A stretch of 64,000 bases of DNA from Lineus longissimus (GCF_910592395.1 NC_088316.1:1550001-1614000), one strand, 5' to 3'; numbered from the stretch's first letter, positions 12,051 to 24,975 are shown. The notes: generated by a model not told the origin, from the letters alone. Program-made: numbers and translations.

Positions 12051-12433
12051 CAGCAGACGTTTACACATCGGATGCCAGATATCAAGATGATTGCTGACTG
12101 CAAACCGTCCAATCACCAAAGACTTTCCTCGAAATTAACCTTTATGTTCCAACTACGATATCGCATATCCATCCTCCCATAAAACAGTATCCTTGATCTG
12201 TTCTAAAGTACATTCACTGTGGACATGAACATTGAGTGTATTTAAGAATGGCAGGGTCGAAATACTAACTCAAGTTTCACCGATCTAAGGGCAGTGAAAC
12301 TAGCGTTATTTGAAAATAATCTCTTCAAGTTTGATATACAACACAACTAAAAATGCCTGTGATGATACGACAGAAATTAATTAATTTTTTCCCTTCCGAG
12401 TAAAGTCACGACTTTTCTAGATAGTCTTCTCAG

Positions 12434-12439
12434 AATAAA
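12434..12439 (+). terminator. candidate polyadenylation signal, ependymin-like gene 2
   Basis: AATAAA lies 384 bp past the stop. The surrounding 3' UTR sequence (TATGATGCTGATTTGGTT) resembles that after gene 1 (TATGATAAGCTGATTTCATT), so the two 3' ends are homologous. Confidence 0.5.
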
Positions 12440-14135
12440 GTATATGATGCTGATTTGGTTCGTTTCTTCCTGGTTTGTTGGCCATAAAGTCATAATGACT
12501 ATAAAGGATTCACATCAGAACGCACTGGTACTGGGAGGTTGAGTTTACTTTTTAACCACCAGACGGCTCTTATGAACTGTACCAATTTGGGTTTGATATA
12601 GAAAATCCAGCTTTGATATCGGCATACATTTCAGCTCAACCCTCGCGGTGATTGGTGAGACAATGAATAAGTCTTCATTCTGTTCGGCGACAATTCCTTA
12701 ATCCTCGAAATCCTAACAAGGACGCCACTAGCACCCGAGCTTGCACCATGGTTAAGCACTAATACTGGAGGACTGATTGCGACTGTGGGATGTCTATGTC
12801 CAAGACGGCAGCTGCAAGACGAAATACCACAGAAACAGCCGATGTGACGCACCCGCTTGCTCTGCGAAGGTGAAACTGTTTATATTAGTTACGTTAGATG
12901 TCACTGGCGGGCATCAGTGCTGCAGACTCTGTAGGATTGGGATGCTGTGTGCCGAGCTTTTTGGCACTGGAAGCTGGATTGTCGCTTCCAGTGTACCACG
13001 GTCATCTGAGGAGAGTGGCCATTGTAAGTTGTTTCAGAACAAGTGGCATTCTCCAAAACATATTTTCAAGCATATTAGCAGGATACCGCCTTATCACAAT
13101 ACTATCACTGCGCAAGGAGTATATATGGACAAGTAAAGCATGGGATACATATTGTGTTGGTTTTTCTTACACAACTTGCTTCCACCAAGACCGTCACTTC
13201 TCCAAATGTTAGAGCCGGGCAACAGCAAGTATTTACGTTTTGGATGGAAATTTCGCCGAAAAGCTACACGCATTTCGTCATAGTTCGCAGAACCATGTGG
13301 CTCAGATAAATAGATTTGTGGGTCAGTGCTAAGAATGCATACTTTAAGTTTATGTAAATTAGTCTTGTAAAATATATATGTCACATGTCTTCAAAATTGA
13401 CATTAAAACGCTTGGTGATGGCCAAATGCGATGATGACCACTTTAAAAAAACGCCCTGCGCTGAATTAAACATCCCATACACCACTGCCATCTTTCTGGA
13501 GCTTGGTTAACGAGACTTGGGAACACCTGATCGTTGTAAATCTGTCCTACCATCTACTGCCAACTTGCAAAACCAGCAGTGTCTAACGTTATCGGCTGCA
13601 ACTTCATTAAGCCAGTTTTATAGCAAACGATGGATGACGCGGATGTGTAATGGTTTGAGAAAAATATCAATTTAGTTTGTCTCAAATCGCCTCAACAATT
13701 AAGGATGTCCGACTGACCCATTTATCAGCGGGGAATTATTATCAAATTATCGCCATCGTGAATACACAGTATAGGTTGTCCTCGATTTTCTTGATATAGA
13801 CAAACATGACAATGATGACCTGAGTTTGGAGTTCATGGGTTGTTGGACGGGAGACGCGGACTTGATGTCCTAAGTCGCTAAGATCTTCATTAGTGTAACT
13901 CGGAACCGGATACGCGCCTGACTCACTGCGCGCGCTGCGCGGAGAAAAAGTTTTCAGAACTGATGTCACTTCCAGAATGCCGTGCCGAAGAGGAGGTGAA
14001 TAATTTTAATACTCAACGCAATCATGGTTTATCGTGATAGTTTTTCCAAACTGAAAGAACCCGCTAGTAGAGAATTTCACAACAATTTTGATTAATAGCT
14101 CACATTCATGTTAGGATAATTTCTTGATCTCAAAG
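12440..14135. other. intergenic stretch, no gene supported
   Basis: Open frames on both strands here are short and overlapping. A segment at 12898-13023 reads ...GLGCCVPS... and ends at a GTAAGT. It recalls an ependymin first exon but lacks a signal peptide and any following exons, so it is not called. Confidence 0.4.
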
Positions 14136-14313
14136 ATGGATAACTTTGGAACGGGAGGTGTTTTCATGCGTTTGAACGTGATGTGCTGCGCGTGTGGAAG
14201 GAAACCTGGATTTATATCCCTCGGGAGAACGATGTGGATGGTAACTTGGTTATTCTGTGTGTTTGGATTACCGACAGTCATTGCTCAGGATAGTACAGCC
14301 ACAGTTACAATAG
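14136..14313 (+). CDS. candidate first coding exon of an unidentified secreted or membrane protein (partial)
   Basis: A 59-codon open segment begins with ATG at 14136 and ends at a consensus donor (AATAG|GTAAGA). Residues 33-51 (MWMVTWLFCVFGLPTVIAQ) form a hydrophobic stretch ending in a small-residue signal-peptidase-like site. The 32 residues before it are cysteine-containing (CCACG), so either a long signal region or an internal start at residue 33 is possible. The exon leaves phase 1. A 27-bp candidate microexon at 15377-15403 has matching phase on both sides. I cannot find further exons or name the family. Confidence 0.35.
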
Positions 14314-14422
14314 GTAAGACAATTTTTTTGCTGTTTTTTTTAGTGTTTTAACCTTCATAGGCCCGTTCTCGTCGTACGGCGATTAACATTATGTCCAGGT
14401 GTGAAGCTGGCTTTTTGGTCTC

Positions 14423-14441
14423 GGGGGGGGGGGGGGGGGGG
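14423..14441. repeat. poly-G run (19 bp)
   Basis: Uninterrupted run of G just after the candidate exon at 14136-14313. G-rich patches continue to 14520. A potential quadruplex or sequencing-difficult site. Confidence 0.85.
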
Positions 14442-15376
14442 TGTGGACAATTAATGGCACTCTTTGAAATGTTTGGGCCAAATTCACGGTCAAATTCTTT
14501 GTTTAGTGACTTCTGGGGGGGATATTGGCCCCTCCCCCCTCCCCGCGCTAGCTATATATATACGCCCCTGGTACGTGTCACTCGATAATTTTGCTGCATC
14601 TGCATGCATCTGACACTTTTGCCACATATGAGGTGATCATATTATTGAACATTTTGAGCGTTCAACGCACCTGTGTTGTCATTGCTATTGATGTGTGAAT
14701 GGCTCTTTGAGTTTTAATGGATATGAATGTAGTGAATCAAACTCAGTTACAGCAATAGGTAACCATTAATGGCCAAGGAAAGTTAACGGAATCGGCGGAA
14801 ACTACGTGAACGGGGGAAATGCGAAAACAGCGGAACTTGAAATAACCGCGAAAAAGCGGAAATGATTTTAGCAACTGATTCACTCTCCACTCAAAATCCG
14901 CAAAACTGAAATAACCGTGAAAACAGCGGAACTTGTTTTAGCAACTTATTCACTCTCTTCGGAATGTACGGAGTCCGGGTACCACCAGAAAATTGATATC
15001 AGTAAAGGATTTTGGAAGCCATGTTTGAGCGTCTCTAAAAGTTGTCGTTATTTAAAGGCCTCCAGGTATTTTGCCATTTCCTGCTGTAAGACGTTTTCAA
15101 AAGTGCACCTGACAATTTATACAATACAGAAAACTCCATGCAATTTGCTCTATCTATTTTGAAGATATAGCCATTTATGTGTTTGACAACTAGATTACCT
15201 AATCAGGCTGGCAACTGTCTTGTTAGAGCCAGGCGGCGGGTTCACCAAAAGCTGTGATGTAGATCAAGCTGTTGCCCTACTTGGGAGGACAAATATCAAT
15301 TAGTAGGCCAGTCAGTATCTCATATCCATAATTCCGTGCAGCCCCGTATTTCAACCCGACCTGACTTCTTTGGCAG

Positions 15377-15403
15377 GTACCGCGACAGGTGAAGCACATA
15401 ATG
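15377..15403 (+). CDS. candidate 27-bp microexon
   Basis: Acceptor CTTCTTTGGCAG precedes 27 bp that read TATGEAHN in the phase left by the exon ending at 14313. A donor GTAAAA follows. Phase compatibility is the only support, so a chance pair of splice sites is quite possible. Confidence 0.15.
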
Positions 15404-15459
15404 GTAAAAATATCCTCTATCATCAGTCATGCAAAGATGAGCAAATACTTGCTCAATAA

Positions 15460-15605
15460 TTAAAGGGAGCCTATAGGCAGCAGCCAGGTAGGCAAGATAA
15501 AGTTACACAAAATCACCAATAGGGGTCTCTACTTTCTTTCAATACATTGAAATTGTTAACAGTTGCAGCAGGAATATATAACGAGGTGATTTACCCTGAT
15601 CTATG
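15460..15605. mobile_element. TTAA MITE, left-end fragment
   Basis: TTAA followed by AGGGAGCCTATAGGCAGCAG and GGTAGGCAAGATAAAGTTAC, the best-preserved left end of the family. No matching right TTAA end was found nearby, so the element is truncated or diverged. Confidence 0.6.
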
Positions 15606-15815
15606 TGTTGAAGGCCAAATTGTTTACGTTGTTTCAGAGTAAAAAGTGTTACGCTTAAAAAAACCCCATTGCATCGAGCACCGCAAATGTGATACGTTCT
15701 ATAATAACCTTTGTCTGCAAATGTATCTGTCCAAAATCTGATAGCTCTAAACTGCTACATCTAATACGTTTTGCCTCATTACTCTTCGAAAATAACTGCG
15801 CCGCAGATATGAGAA

Positions 15816-16215
15816 TTAACCACCAATGGTAAGCACCCAATCCAGCTTTACCAATGTTGTGGGAATCAACCCATGAGAAGCACCCAATTCTGCTTCACCG
15901 AGGTTGTGATGTGAAAATTGACCAATGGAAAGCACCCAATTCTGCTACGGCGTGGTAGTAAAAATTGACCAATAAAAAGCGCCAAATTCTGCTACACCGT
16001 GGTAGTGATGTGAAAATTGACCAATGGAAAGCACCAAATTCTGCTACACCGAGGTAGTGATGTGAAAATCGACCAATAGAAAGTTCCCAATTCTCCTTAA
16101 CCGTGGTAGCGATGTGAAAATTGACAAATGGAAATTAGCACCAAATCCTGCTTCACCGAGGTTGTGATGTGGGAATCAACTAATGAAACCACCCAATCCT
16201 GCTTCACCGAGGAAG
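15816..16215. repeat. minisatellite, ~52-bp unit, about 8 copies
   Basis: Head-to-tail copies of a unit reading roughly GACCAATGGAAAGCACCCAA, then TTCTGCTTCACCGAGG, then TTGTGATGTGAAAATT. Units vary by substitutions and small deletions. Each unit carries a CCAAT pentamer. A lone diverged unit lies near 17575-17635. Confidence 0.85.
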
Positions 16216-18460
16216 TTATGCGGGATGAACCACTCAAAACTGCTGGACAGCGGTGAACATGCAGGAGGTAAATCTTTTCTTCTCGTATTCGGTAGGAATG
16301 TCTGCGCCATATAACACACAGGTACGGACACATGATACAAAGCGTTCCAATTGTTCTGCAGAAATGAGTAAAAACGCAGGTTTACCTTTATTGCTACTGT
16401 TAACCCAGGGGGATTAAATGAGTCCCCACATTATGGTAAAGTGGCATTAATATCAATTTCCCCAATGTAGAAACATGTACAATTGCGATCGCAGAGTCAG
16501 TAAAAAGTCGCCGAAATCTCAAGGGTCTGATGAATCAATCTGGCGGCAGACGACAGTAACATGGCGGCGAGGGACGCAGAGGTGGAGGTGTGAAGTGGCG
16601 TTTTAAATATTTATGAAGGTAAAGTGATGATGAGGAGATAGCCGGGAGAATCCCCATGGGTTTCTGTACAAAATAATCACATTAACAGCAGTTTATCACT
16701 GGTAGTAGCAATCTCCCTATACCTGCAGATGCTTCGAGCATGCAGCACTGTCTATCTGATCGGGTAGTGAACCACACTCAGCTGATCTCAGTGGAGCAAT
16801 GCTTGCTTTACTTTTCAGTTATTTAGAATTTTTTGCTGATAGCAAAAATAAAGTGTCTGAACACTCATTGCCTCATCACTGGTTCTGTCATGTTATTTGA
16901 CAATCGACGCCAGTCTATTACCTATGATATTTTCACGTTCAATAAATTCTGCAACGTTCACAAACCGAAAACAATCGAAAAATGGTAGAATCGTGAATTT
17001 ATCAACAAGAATTACTTTAGCTATAATTTGACGGTCAGCTTTAAAAACGCTTGCTATCATATAACGTACGCCTTATCAGCCGCCTCGCAGACAGTTTCTC
17101 CTGCCAAGCTTTTCGTTTGATATTGAAAATCCACCCTATACCATTGGGATAATTTCGCACGTCAGAGTCAGGAATGGGTTTTGTTCTGTTGATATTAGAC
17201 CCTTATTTTATTTGAGAGTCATGTAAATGGACGTCTGGTATTGTATCGGGGACAGACAGAGTGCGTTCGGCGTCAGATTCAGCATTTAGCGAACATGAAA
17301 TGTCTATATCTCATAGGGAATTTAAGTCCAGAGTGCCGTTCTTGTTCGAAGTAGAGCCACTGCAAGAAAATGAGAAATAAAACACCAAACAAACTAACCC
17401 GGGTGATATGCATGTTCATGCATACGGCGCCATTTTCTGTACTGTTGATAATCCGACAGGATAAAACCAAAGCCCTAAGTAGAATTTCTGGAAGGGATTC
17501 AGTATTTTAATAAGTGCAAAATATGCTGAGTTGATAACAGTCGACTGAATTCTCAAAGCAGTCTTCTTTGCGCTGGCCAATCAGAAACGCCAAATTCTGC
17601 ATCACCGAAGCCGCATCAGCGATGAGCCAATCGGGAGGCTCCTTTCATGGCACTTTCTCTCATTTTTGATGTAGAAATATTAAGATTCCATACATGTATT
17701 AGGCTTTGTGTTTCCATGACCAATAAACAGGGCGTGATGTGTGATTTGATACAAATGAATATTTACCTTTGAGCGCGAGGTGGATTATTTCTACCAACGC
17801 GTGACTGGAAACACTGGCAGATGTCACACAGTTTCCGACCCAAAGAGCATCACATTCACGTTGGTCAAATCAATCTGCTCTCCTGCGATGCAGAAATGGC
17901 AATATCGAAATGATCATGATACGGGCCTCCAACACCGCGCCAAATTCAATCAATGGGACTCCATGTTATTGAGTCACGTCTACTGTGAAATATGAATACA
18001 AATACCTTGGCACAAGTAAGCCATTTCATCAATATCAAGTTTGCCTATATCACCCTGGTATTTCACCCCCATATTACGTATCTACCGACCTTTGTAATGT
18101 GTTGACTGCTTTTCTCTATGAGCTGATATTGGTACGTAACTAATGCGATAGTCCTAAACTATGATCATTCCAAGTCTTAATATACTGTGTGGAAGGGTTT
18201 AAGCCGGTGGAGGTACTTTTATCAACGTAGATATATGGTTACTGGGTTGACGTATTTAAGCCGCCAGTTGAGGCGTTTGTGTATAATAAACGCGCATCAA
18301 CCGGCTTGAAAAGGTCGACATGGGGGACTGTGTCGACATGTTTAAGCCGCCAGTTGAGACGCGTCTGCTAATATAGGCATATTACAGGTGAAAACTCCCA
18401 TGTGTAACCACCGTGCCTCAACCGATGTACCAATGTCGAATAGCAGAGCCTTCTGTGCCC
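16216..18460. other. non-coding stretch, no gene seen
   Basis: No exon-like open frame. A pair of direct repeats containing TTTAAGCCGCCAGTTGA occurs near 18254 and 18340, with a loosely inverted partner (TCAACCGGCTTGA) between them. Confidence 0.4.
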
Positions 18461-18519
18461 TTGTCAGTGTCGGCTTATCGACCTCCATGGAAGCTGTTTC
18501 TTGGGAGTCGATGTTATGA

Positions 18520-18620
18520 AACCCTTTGATAAGACAGTAGAACAATGGGAATTTAGGCCTTGTTGCGAGCGGGCTTTGTTTAAAGACAATAGTCCGGGTA
18601 TTGGGTAAGGCCTGAATCCT
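18520..18620. repeat. dispersed repeat shared with 61455-61555
   Basis: Contains CCTTTGATAAGACAGTAGAAC, GGAATTTAG and TTTAAAGACAATAG in the same order as the sequence at the far end of the fourth 4.5-kb unit. Both copies are in + orientation. Confidence 0.55.
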
Positions 18621-20987
18621 TTCTGCGGCAAGGTAAGAAGCAAAGTAATGTAATGTTTAACAAGTCGATACAAAATTTCAAAGCACGCCACTTCCAATGT
18701 TTGATCACCAAATTTGCCGCAGTTTGAGGAAGGCAATCGGGTTCAGCTTCCTGAAAGCTTCCTGAACCATGCCCGGCTTATTTTGTAACTTGTTATCAGA
18801 GCATCAGAGAAGCGTGTCGATTGTGAGAGAACAATATTCTTCACCCTCACTGTTCATTACATTACATTTCAATTCTTTTCCTTTAAGTGTAAATCTTACT
18901 TCGACTGGCCACTTCACTATACCGGAGGTAACATGCCACAGCCAATTAGCTGTCAATAACAAGTTTAAATGTGATAAGACAGCCAATCAGCGGTAAAACA
19001 GTTTTTGATGAACAGCTAATCAACACGTAGTAGGCCAATTGATAAGCTAAGGATATCGCCAGTTGGCCATTGAATCGGACCTAGTTTCTGCTTGCCAGGT
19101 ACAAGAGAATGGCTATCCGCACTTGGTAAATTCTGTTCTGAAATATCCTTTTTTCCTCTGTTAGTCTGAAAGCTTGCCAAAGTCTACATTAAAAACATGT
19201 ACATCTACATGAAAAACACTTGCGGCCAACGCCCCAAAGGCATGACTATAAGAGGGGGTCAAGAGGACGACTATCCAGATATGACATGCTTTAGTTTTGA
19301 TAAGGTTCAAACTCGTAGCATTTAGATCATTCAAATCATTTGATCACTCTGGATTCAGTAAAATGACCAATATCACAAGCTATACATCCTAATCTGATAT
19401 TTAAAAGAACCAGCTATGCTTTTAGAAATTAGTGGTGGCACGTTTTGCATTATAAGTTTGTTTCATATCATTATTGCTATTAAAACTGTAGGCAAGCCGG
19501 TGAAGAATCACCTTTTTGTGCTTAAAATCGTTCACCGGCTGGCGATGCAACAGGTTGACAGTATTCACACAATAAGGCCAAAAGGTTTTCCAAGAACAGT
19601 GATCCTGTTCGATGGGCATTTGAAAAATCATGAAAAGATCATAAAATGGTATCAGTTTGTGTTGCTACATGTATTTATATGTTGCTATTTGTAGGGTCTT
19701 GTTGTGCGCTGTTCGTCGTGGTCGAATTTGGTTTCATGAATTTCTTTTGCCCTGCCTGCGAATGACGATTTACCGGCTGCGTGCGTCTGTCCTATAGTCT
19801 TCGGAGGGACACCGACGCACAACGCCGTCTTCGGCATGTGCCGGTGTACCGTTTTTGGTTCCCAGTTGCGAGTCTTTCCAAACGATAGGGCGCTAGAGAG
19901 ACCATGACATTTGATGAGCAGGCCGGGGCACAGAGACAAACGTTTCTACATAATTACTTTTTTGGCGGTCCCCAAACAGATAAGAGAATCAGTCAGAAAC
20001 GGATATAGGCCTACTCAAGAACGTTTCACCGTTGGTAGAAAATGTCCCACTAAAGTGTCCGGTCCTGTTGCATTTTGACGCGGATTTTGATAGTAATGAG
20101 CAAGACCGTCAGTAGATCAGGGCTGAAAGACCATATAGTGTAATCCTTTTTTCCCCGGGACATTTCAAACTTCTACACCGGCCGAAGAGGGATACACATA
20201 CCTTGTAGGTTTTGAAACCTAAAATTATGGCGGTGCCATTCTCTGGGGCACGGTTTACATTGAAGAGCCACGTTTCGGTGAAGTGATGGCAGAAACGACA
20301 AAAAATTGTCAGGGTGTTGCACTGTGTAGTATTTTATGTAGCCAAGGTTAAAACAATATGCGCGAATACTCGACACTATCACCGCCAGAACCGACCTTGG
20401 GTCTCGGGAGGCAGCCACAAGTACATATACGTGATGGATAGGGCAGATAATTGGATTTATCTGACAAATGGTTGCAATTCAGTCAGTGCAATTAAGAATT
20501 GTGATATGTGTTACAAGGCTTTTGTAAGCAAGTGCTGTCAGATGGGCTACTGTGAAACATTCAATTTTCATGAATTTGTACCTTTTATTCTCTGGCTCCT
20601 ACTGTTATTAAAAGCCTATGTTATTTTTGTCTTATCTCCAATTCGGCCTACAAACACTGTACTATTATGCTGGTTTAAATTAGATGTTTAGTAAAGCTCT
20701 TTTCTGGGTGATCTTGAAGAAGACACGGTAGCGTCGAAAGCTGGTCTCCAGACAATTCTATCTGATATTGCTCACCTTGATCAACGCGGCAACTTCCTAT
20801 TTTCATAAGTTACAAGGATACTTTCAGTCGCGTAGCATCGGACTTCAACCTGCCCCAATTCGCGGATGCATGCGAATGATTTATATGGCGGATATGAACG
20901 GATAATTCAAACAAATTATATTAACTAGTAATGAAACAACAAGTATGTTCCCTTGATGTGTATGGCAAATATAAGCACACTAGGACT
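18621..20987. other. non-coding stretch, no gene seen
   Basis: Short frames on both strands (the longest at 20314-20691) lack splice context, conserved motifs or a second copy. I see nothing I would call a gene. Confidence 0.4.
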
Positions 20988-21077
20988 TGTCCACAGCATC
21001 GTTCAATCATTGCTCTCTGTGCTGCCTTGATTCTGTACTTACCCAAATACTAAGACCAAATGCCTGTTGACTGTGCT

Positions 21078-21181
21078 TTAAGAGAGACTGGCGCCATGCC
21101 TACAGATATGACTGACCCCTATTGGCAAATTTGTATGACTTTATCTTGCCTACCTAGCTGCTGCCTATAGTCTCCCTTTAA
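21078..21181. mobile_element. TTAA MITE, 104-bp derivative, nested
   Basis: TTAA at both ends. The right end (TAGCTGCTGCCTATAGTCTC before CCTTTAA) is the family consensus; the left end, AGAGAGACTGGCGCCATGCC, is a variant. An almost identical copy is at 39690-39793. Confidence 0.65.
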
Positions 21182-21418
21182 CTGCGGAGCACTTCAAAGT
21201 CGATAAAATGCCATGTTCCACCTTTTAATGTGTTCAGACCGCCATTTTCAAAATAATCAAGTCAGGACACTGCCTTCTAGTCTCATAATAAATTTTGCTT
21301 TCCTCAATAATAACATTTCTTCTTCTTCAATGCTTTCATCATTCCAAACTTCTCCTCCTCTGACTTTTACAGGGGTACAGTCATGGCAATCAAAACCCAA
21401 ATACTGACACCAAATGCC

Positions 21419-21480
21419 TGTTGACTGTGCTTTAAGAGAGACTGGCGCCATGCCTAGTCTCTCTTAAAGCACAGTCAACA
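21419..21480. repeat. perfect inverted repeat, 25-bp arms, 12-nt loop
   Basis: Arms at 21419-21443 and 21456-21480 are exact reverse complements (outer bases TGTTGACTGTGC, inner bases AAGAGAGACT). The same hairpin occurs at 39391-39452. Confidence 0.9.
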
Positions 21481-21546
21481 GACACCAACCCCCTCAGACT
21501 CAGAAACCACAAACGCCCAACCCTTCCTGCTACCTTAATACTTCTG

Positions 21547-24289
21547 GGTGTAAATCGGCCATAGATTTTATAATTACACACATTAGAACCAGTAATGATT
21601 TTCACAATTTGTTAACGAACAACTGTAAAGTCATGAAATTGTCATGATTGAATGATATAATTAAACGACTAACTGCTCAATTGCATTTGTTTTATTCAAT
21701 TTTCTCAATTGAATATTGATTTACGATGGCAGATGAGTATGTTGAGGGAAGTGAGCCACCAAAGAATTGTCTGTGGTATTTGAAAAGAAGCGGAAACAAC
21801 AATGAAAACAATTCGATTCACTCGGGTATCATAAATCAATGCCAGAATGAATTGGATGAAATATTGTAGGGCAGATTGTTTGGCGATGTCATGAGAAGTG
21901 TTGTTGCAAGAGGCATCATCAATGTGTTGCTGGCGATGGTAAAATGATAAGTATCCGGAAATATATTGTGTTTTCGCTTTTTTGAATGTGACTCTATCAG
22001 GACTCCTAAGCCGATTGCAGAATTGCATAGAGAGTGTTATGTACGAAGACAATAGCATAGCCAACACGCGGCAAGGATAATTTTTATTCCTGAGAAACCA
22101 TCCTTCTTAAAATTCAAGGGCCCATGAATATATTTTTGTACCTGGCTAAGTCTTCTCCCTCCAATCCCTCACTAAGTGAATTGTTTCCGCCGAAGGGCTT
22201 GTTTTAAAAAAACCGTGGTTGTATCTCGTTCCTTTACAAAATGTAGCCCACAATGGTGTGTCATCACGTTAAGTGGTAAAGGACCATGTTTCCAATCTTA
22301 CAGGTTTCACATGATGAAGCATAATGCTTTCCCCGACATGTATTCAATATCCATTGCCAAGTTGCATTCATTGCCTCCAGGTTGCTTGCAGCCCGAATGT
22401 CTGACATTAGGAGAAAATCGCACGGGATAATCTCATCATTACAGGCCGTGCCATGATCTGGTGGGAGGTTTTTTTTTCATTTCACTCGAATTTTGAATTT
22501 TGAATCTTCAGTGTTTGCGATTTTTCAGCCTACGTCGCTTTTACGACGGCTTCATTACACCAACGATGTTATATCATAGTTTTTATAAACCATTCCCCAT
22601 TATATGGAGTTCTTATACGTGCATAACGAAACTCAATGCATAATAGCCTTCATTGGGATCAACATCAATTGCTTCGCCTGGATGAAAATGGGATCTTTAG
22701 CCCAGTAGCGACCACCATTTCAGGAAGAACCATTGCCCCCCTGGGCGTTAAGCAGCCACGAACAAATGATGTAAGGAGAATATCACATGACATTTCCTCA
22801 TTAAAATAACTTGTTCTTTATCCTTGTTGGCGGGATTGGGCTACGCTCCCGAAGCAGCCGATTTCGTCATCATAGCTTTGTTTTTGGGGTGAGGGACGAG
22901 GCCAATATTAATACGTCCGGAGCGTAGTTTGGGCCGATTCAAAAGCAATGGCTGGCGGCGAGGGGAAACATGCCAACAAAACAACCTTCTTATGTTTTAG
23001 CTCTACGATGTCTGATGCGTTGACTCTAACCCTGCACTCGATAATTCAGTGGTTTTCGCTCGAACTCTGATTATGAAAGCACCTGGACATGAGCTTGAAG
23101 ACCTTTAATTATAGGTCTGGCTGAGCCCAACGACCATTGTTGCCATGAAGTGCGCTCGTTGGGAGACAAAAATGGCCCTTCATCGCTGTGTTGCATGAGA
23201 AGAGATTCTGTGGTGTTTTGTTATGATCTCAGTTTGTCCGAATTAGGCTTTTGAGGATTAAGTCATAAACAGAATGCAGGGACAAGTTCACTTTAATTGG
23301 CCTGCATGTACCTTTAGAGCGATCTTTAAAATGCAAATAACGTGAACTTTGCAACTGCATAGCCCGTTAAAACGTGATTAAAGAAAGCCATACTTATTCA
23401 CCAACTCGGCGCATATTACAACGGATACGTCAGTAAAAATGCAATTACTTTGAAAATGCTGTATCTGGCTTAACCCATAGCCTACCTCATATCCTAAGAA
23501 ACTAATTATTGGTTGTGTTTGCTAAGGGCAGTGCAGTGCAAAGAAACGTACTCAACTCATCAATGCAGTGCCTCGAGCAGGTGACATTCATCTTGACCAA
23601 CTGGGTTTTGTTTCCTGCTAAGTGGCGCCCCTCGTTACAGCAATCTAAGGTGGTGAAATTCAACTCTACTGTTTTAATTGCACTTCAAACTAATCATAAT
23701 AACCTTCTTTGAGCCTTCAGCAAGATGATTGGGGAAAACATTTTCTACCTTTTTCTTTCCTTACCAATTCAGTGCTAAAGGGATCGATGCCGAACAAGAG
23801 GCATCATTTCAATTTCTTGTCTCAAAAATCTCCAGCTAAACGCTAAAATGAGATTTAAAGGCTTCCGTATTTTGCACCAACCACAACCGCAGCCGCCAAA
23901 ATGAGGTGCTGTGCATTATACACTGTAAACAGTGCTACATTGCAACGAGGGTGTTTTTGATGCAAAAAAATTAGTCATGGAATTGTTAATATCTGTACGT
24001 GATTATAAAGTAACGGCCAGGGGCAGGAGAAGAGATGATTACAGTGTCGTTAATGTCGCTTCTCATTTATCGGTAAATCAATAGATGAAAGACACACATC
24101 CACTTTCTGCGGTGCCGGTTCTTAGATTTCTTGTTTTGCAATACGAAGGAAAAAACCCCATCAAGAACGTATCAATATTAGTAAATAGATACCTTGAGCT
24201 GCAAGACACACATAAACATTGAAAGCGTTAACAAAAACACCGTCGCCATCTTTAAAATATCAAGACTCCGAGGCTGAGTTGTGTTGAAG
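21547..24289. other. non-coding stretch, no gene seen
   Basis: The minus-strand frame at 21705-22067 and others are open by chance as far as I can tell: no motif, no splice context and no paralog in the window. Confidence 0.4.
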
Positions 24290-24440
24290 GGGTATATTAC
24301 GCCGTGGTCCAGGAAAATAGAAATGCAGTGTATATACAATGTACAATGTCTACACAACGGCATTGCCAAATTCATTTCCCGTACGTATTTACACTTTTTG
24401 AAATTTTCAATTCTATTACAAATTTCAAATATTTAACGAA
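24290..24440. repeat. dispersed repeat family C, diverged copy
   Basis: Contains GAAATGCAGTGTATATAC and CTACACAACGGCATTGCC, shared with 30610-30800 in the same orientation. Further copies at 24840-24975 and 25530-25680 are inverted relative to these. Confidence 0.5.
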
Positions 24441-24839
24441 CGGCGTTGGCCTTGAAACTTTTCCCGAAAGGTTCTCGACGTTACATCTACATGTACGTTA
24501 CTTGAAGAAAAATGGTTCGTGGAATGCCTCCGAGATTGATTGACCTCATGTTATCTAGAAAGCAACATACTTTGTTTCACTCCTTTTTTTGTTCCATAAA
24601 AACATTCCATGTTTATCAACAACACGCTTATTGCTGATAAACATGAGTGGAACGTCTGACTTGCTTGTTATCCAAGAGGAACAAGAGTGCCATTCACGAG
24701 TAACTATTTCGACTTGTCGGCGAATGCAATCAGAGGTGATTAAAGTTAGGGTTACTTATTCTTATATTACCACTCGCTTCAAAGGCTTACTCCGTTCATC
24801 CCGAAATTTGAAAATTTAACTTGAATTTGAAGATTTCTG

Positions 24840-24975
24840 AATTGCGGAAAAACGTACTGAATGTCAATTTCAACCTCTCGTTATTTGGGCTGATATACAA
24901 ATACATTATAATGCCAAGTTTCAGCAAATTTGCGTGCATAATAAATCCGCTACTCTTTATATCTATTAACCTGAA
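24840..24975. repeat. dispersed repeat family C, inverted copy
   Basis: ACGTACTGAATGTCAATTTC, TGATATACAAATAC and AAGTTTCAGCAAATTTG occur in the same order as in the reverse complement of 30610-30800. Confidence 0.5.

Larger units (their letters stand above)
20988..21546 (-). mobile_element. 560-bp repeat element, inverted copy of 39323-39890
   Basis: Read on the minus strand, this block matches 39323-39890 almost base for base. It begins with CCCAGAAGTATTAAGGTAGC and ends near GGACAAGTCC. It contains a perfect 25-bp-arm hairpin (21419-21480) and a nested 104-bp TTAA MITE (21078-21181). A 64-codon open segment (21257-21451, containing VKVRGGEVWNDESIEEEE) is shared by both copies and may be a remnant of a transposon or captured gene. 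I do not recognise it. Confidence 0.75.

Noticed and set aside
12898-13023. Possible third ependymin-like first exon (GLGCCVPS followed by GTAAGT)
   Set aside because: No signal peptide after the ATG, no homologous upstream acceptor, no later exons, and similarity limited to the CC-P motif.
20314-20691. 125-codon + strand frame
   Set aside because: No ATG context, motif, splice signal or second copy to support it.
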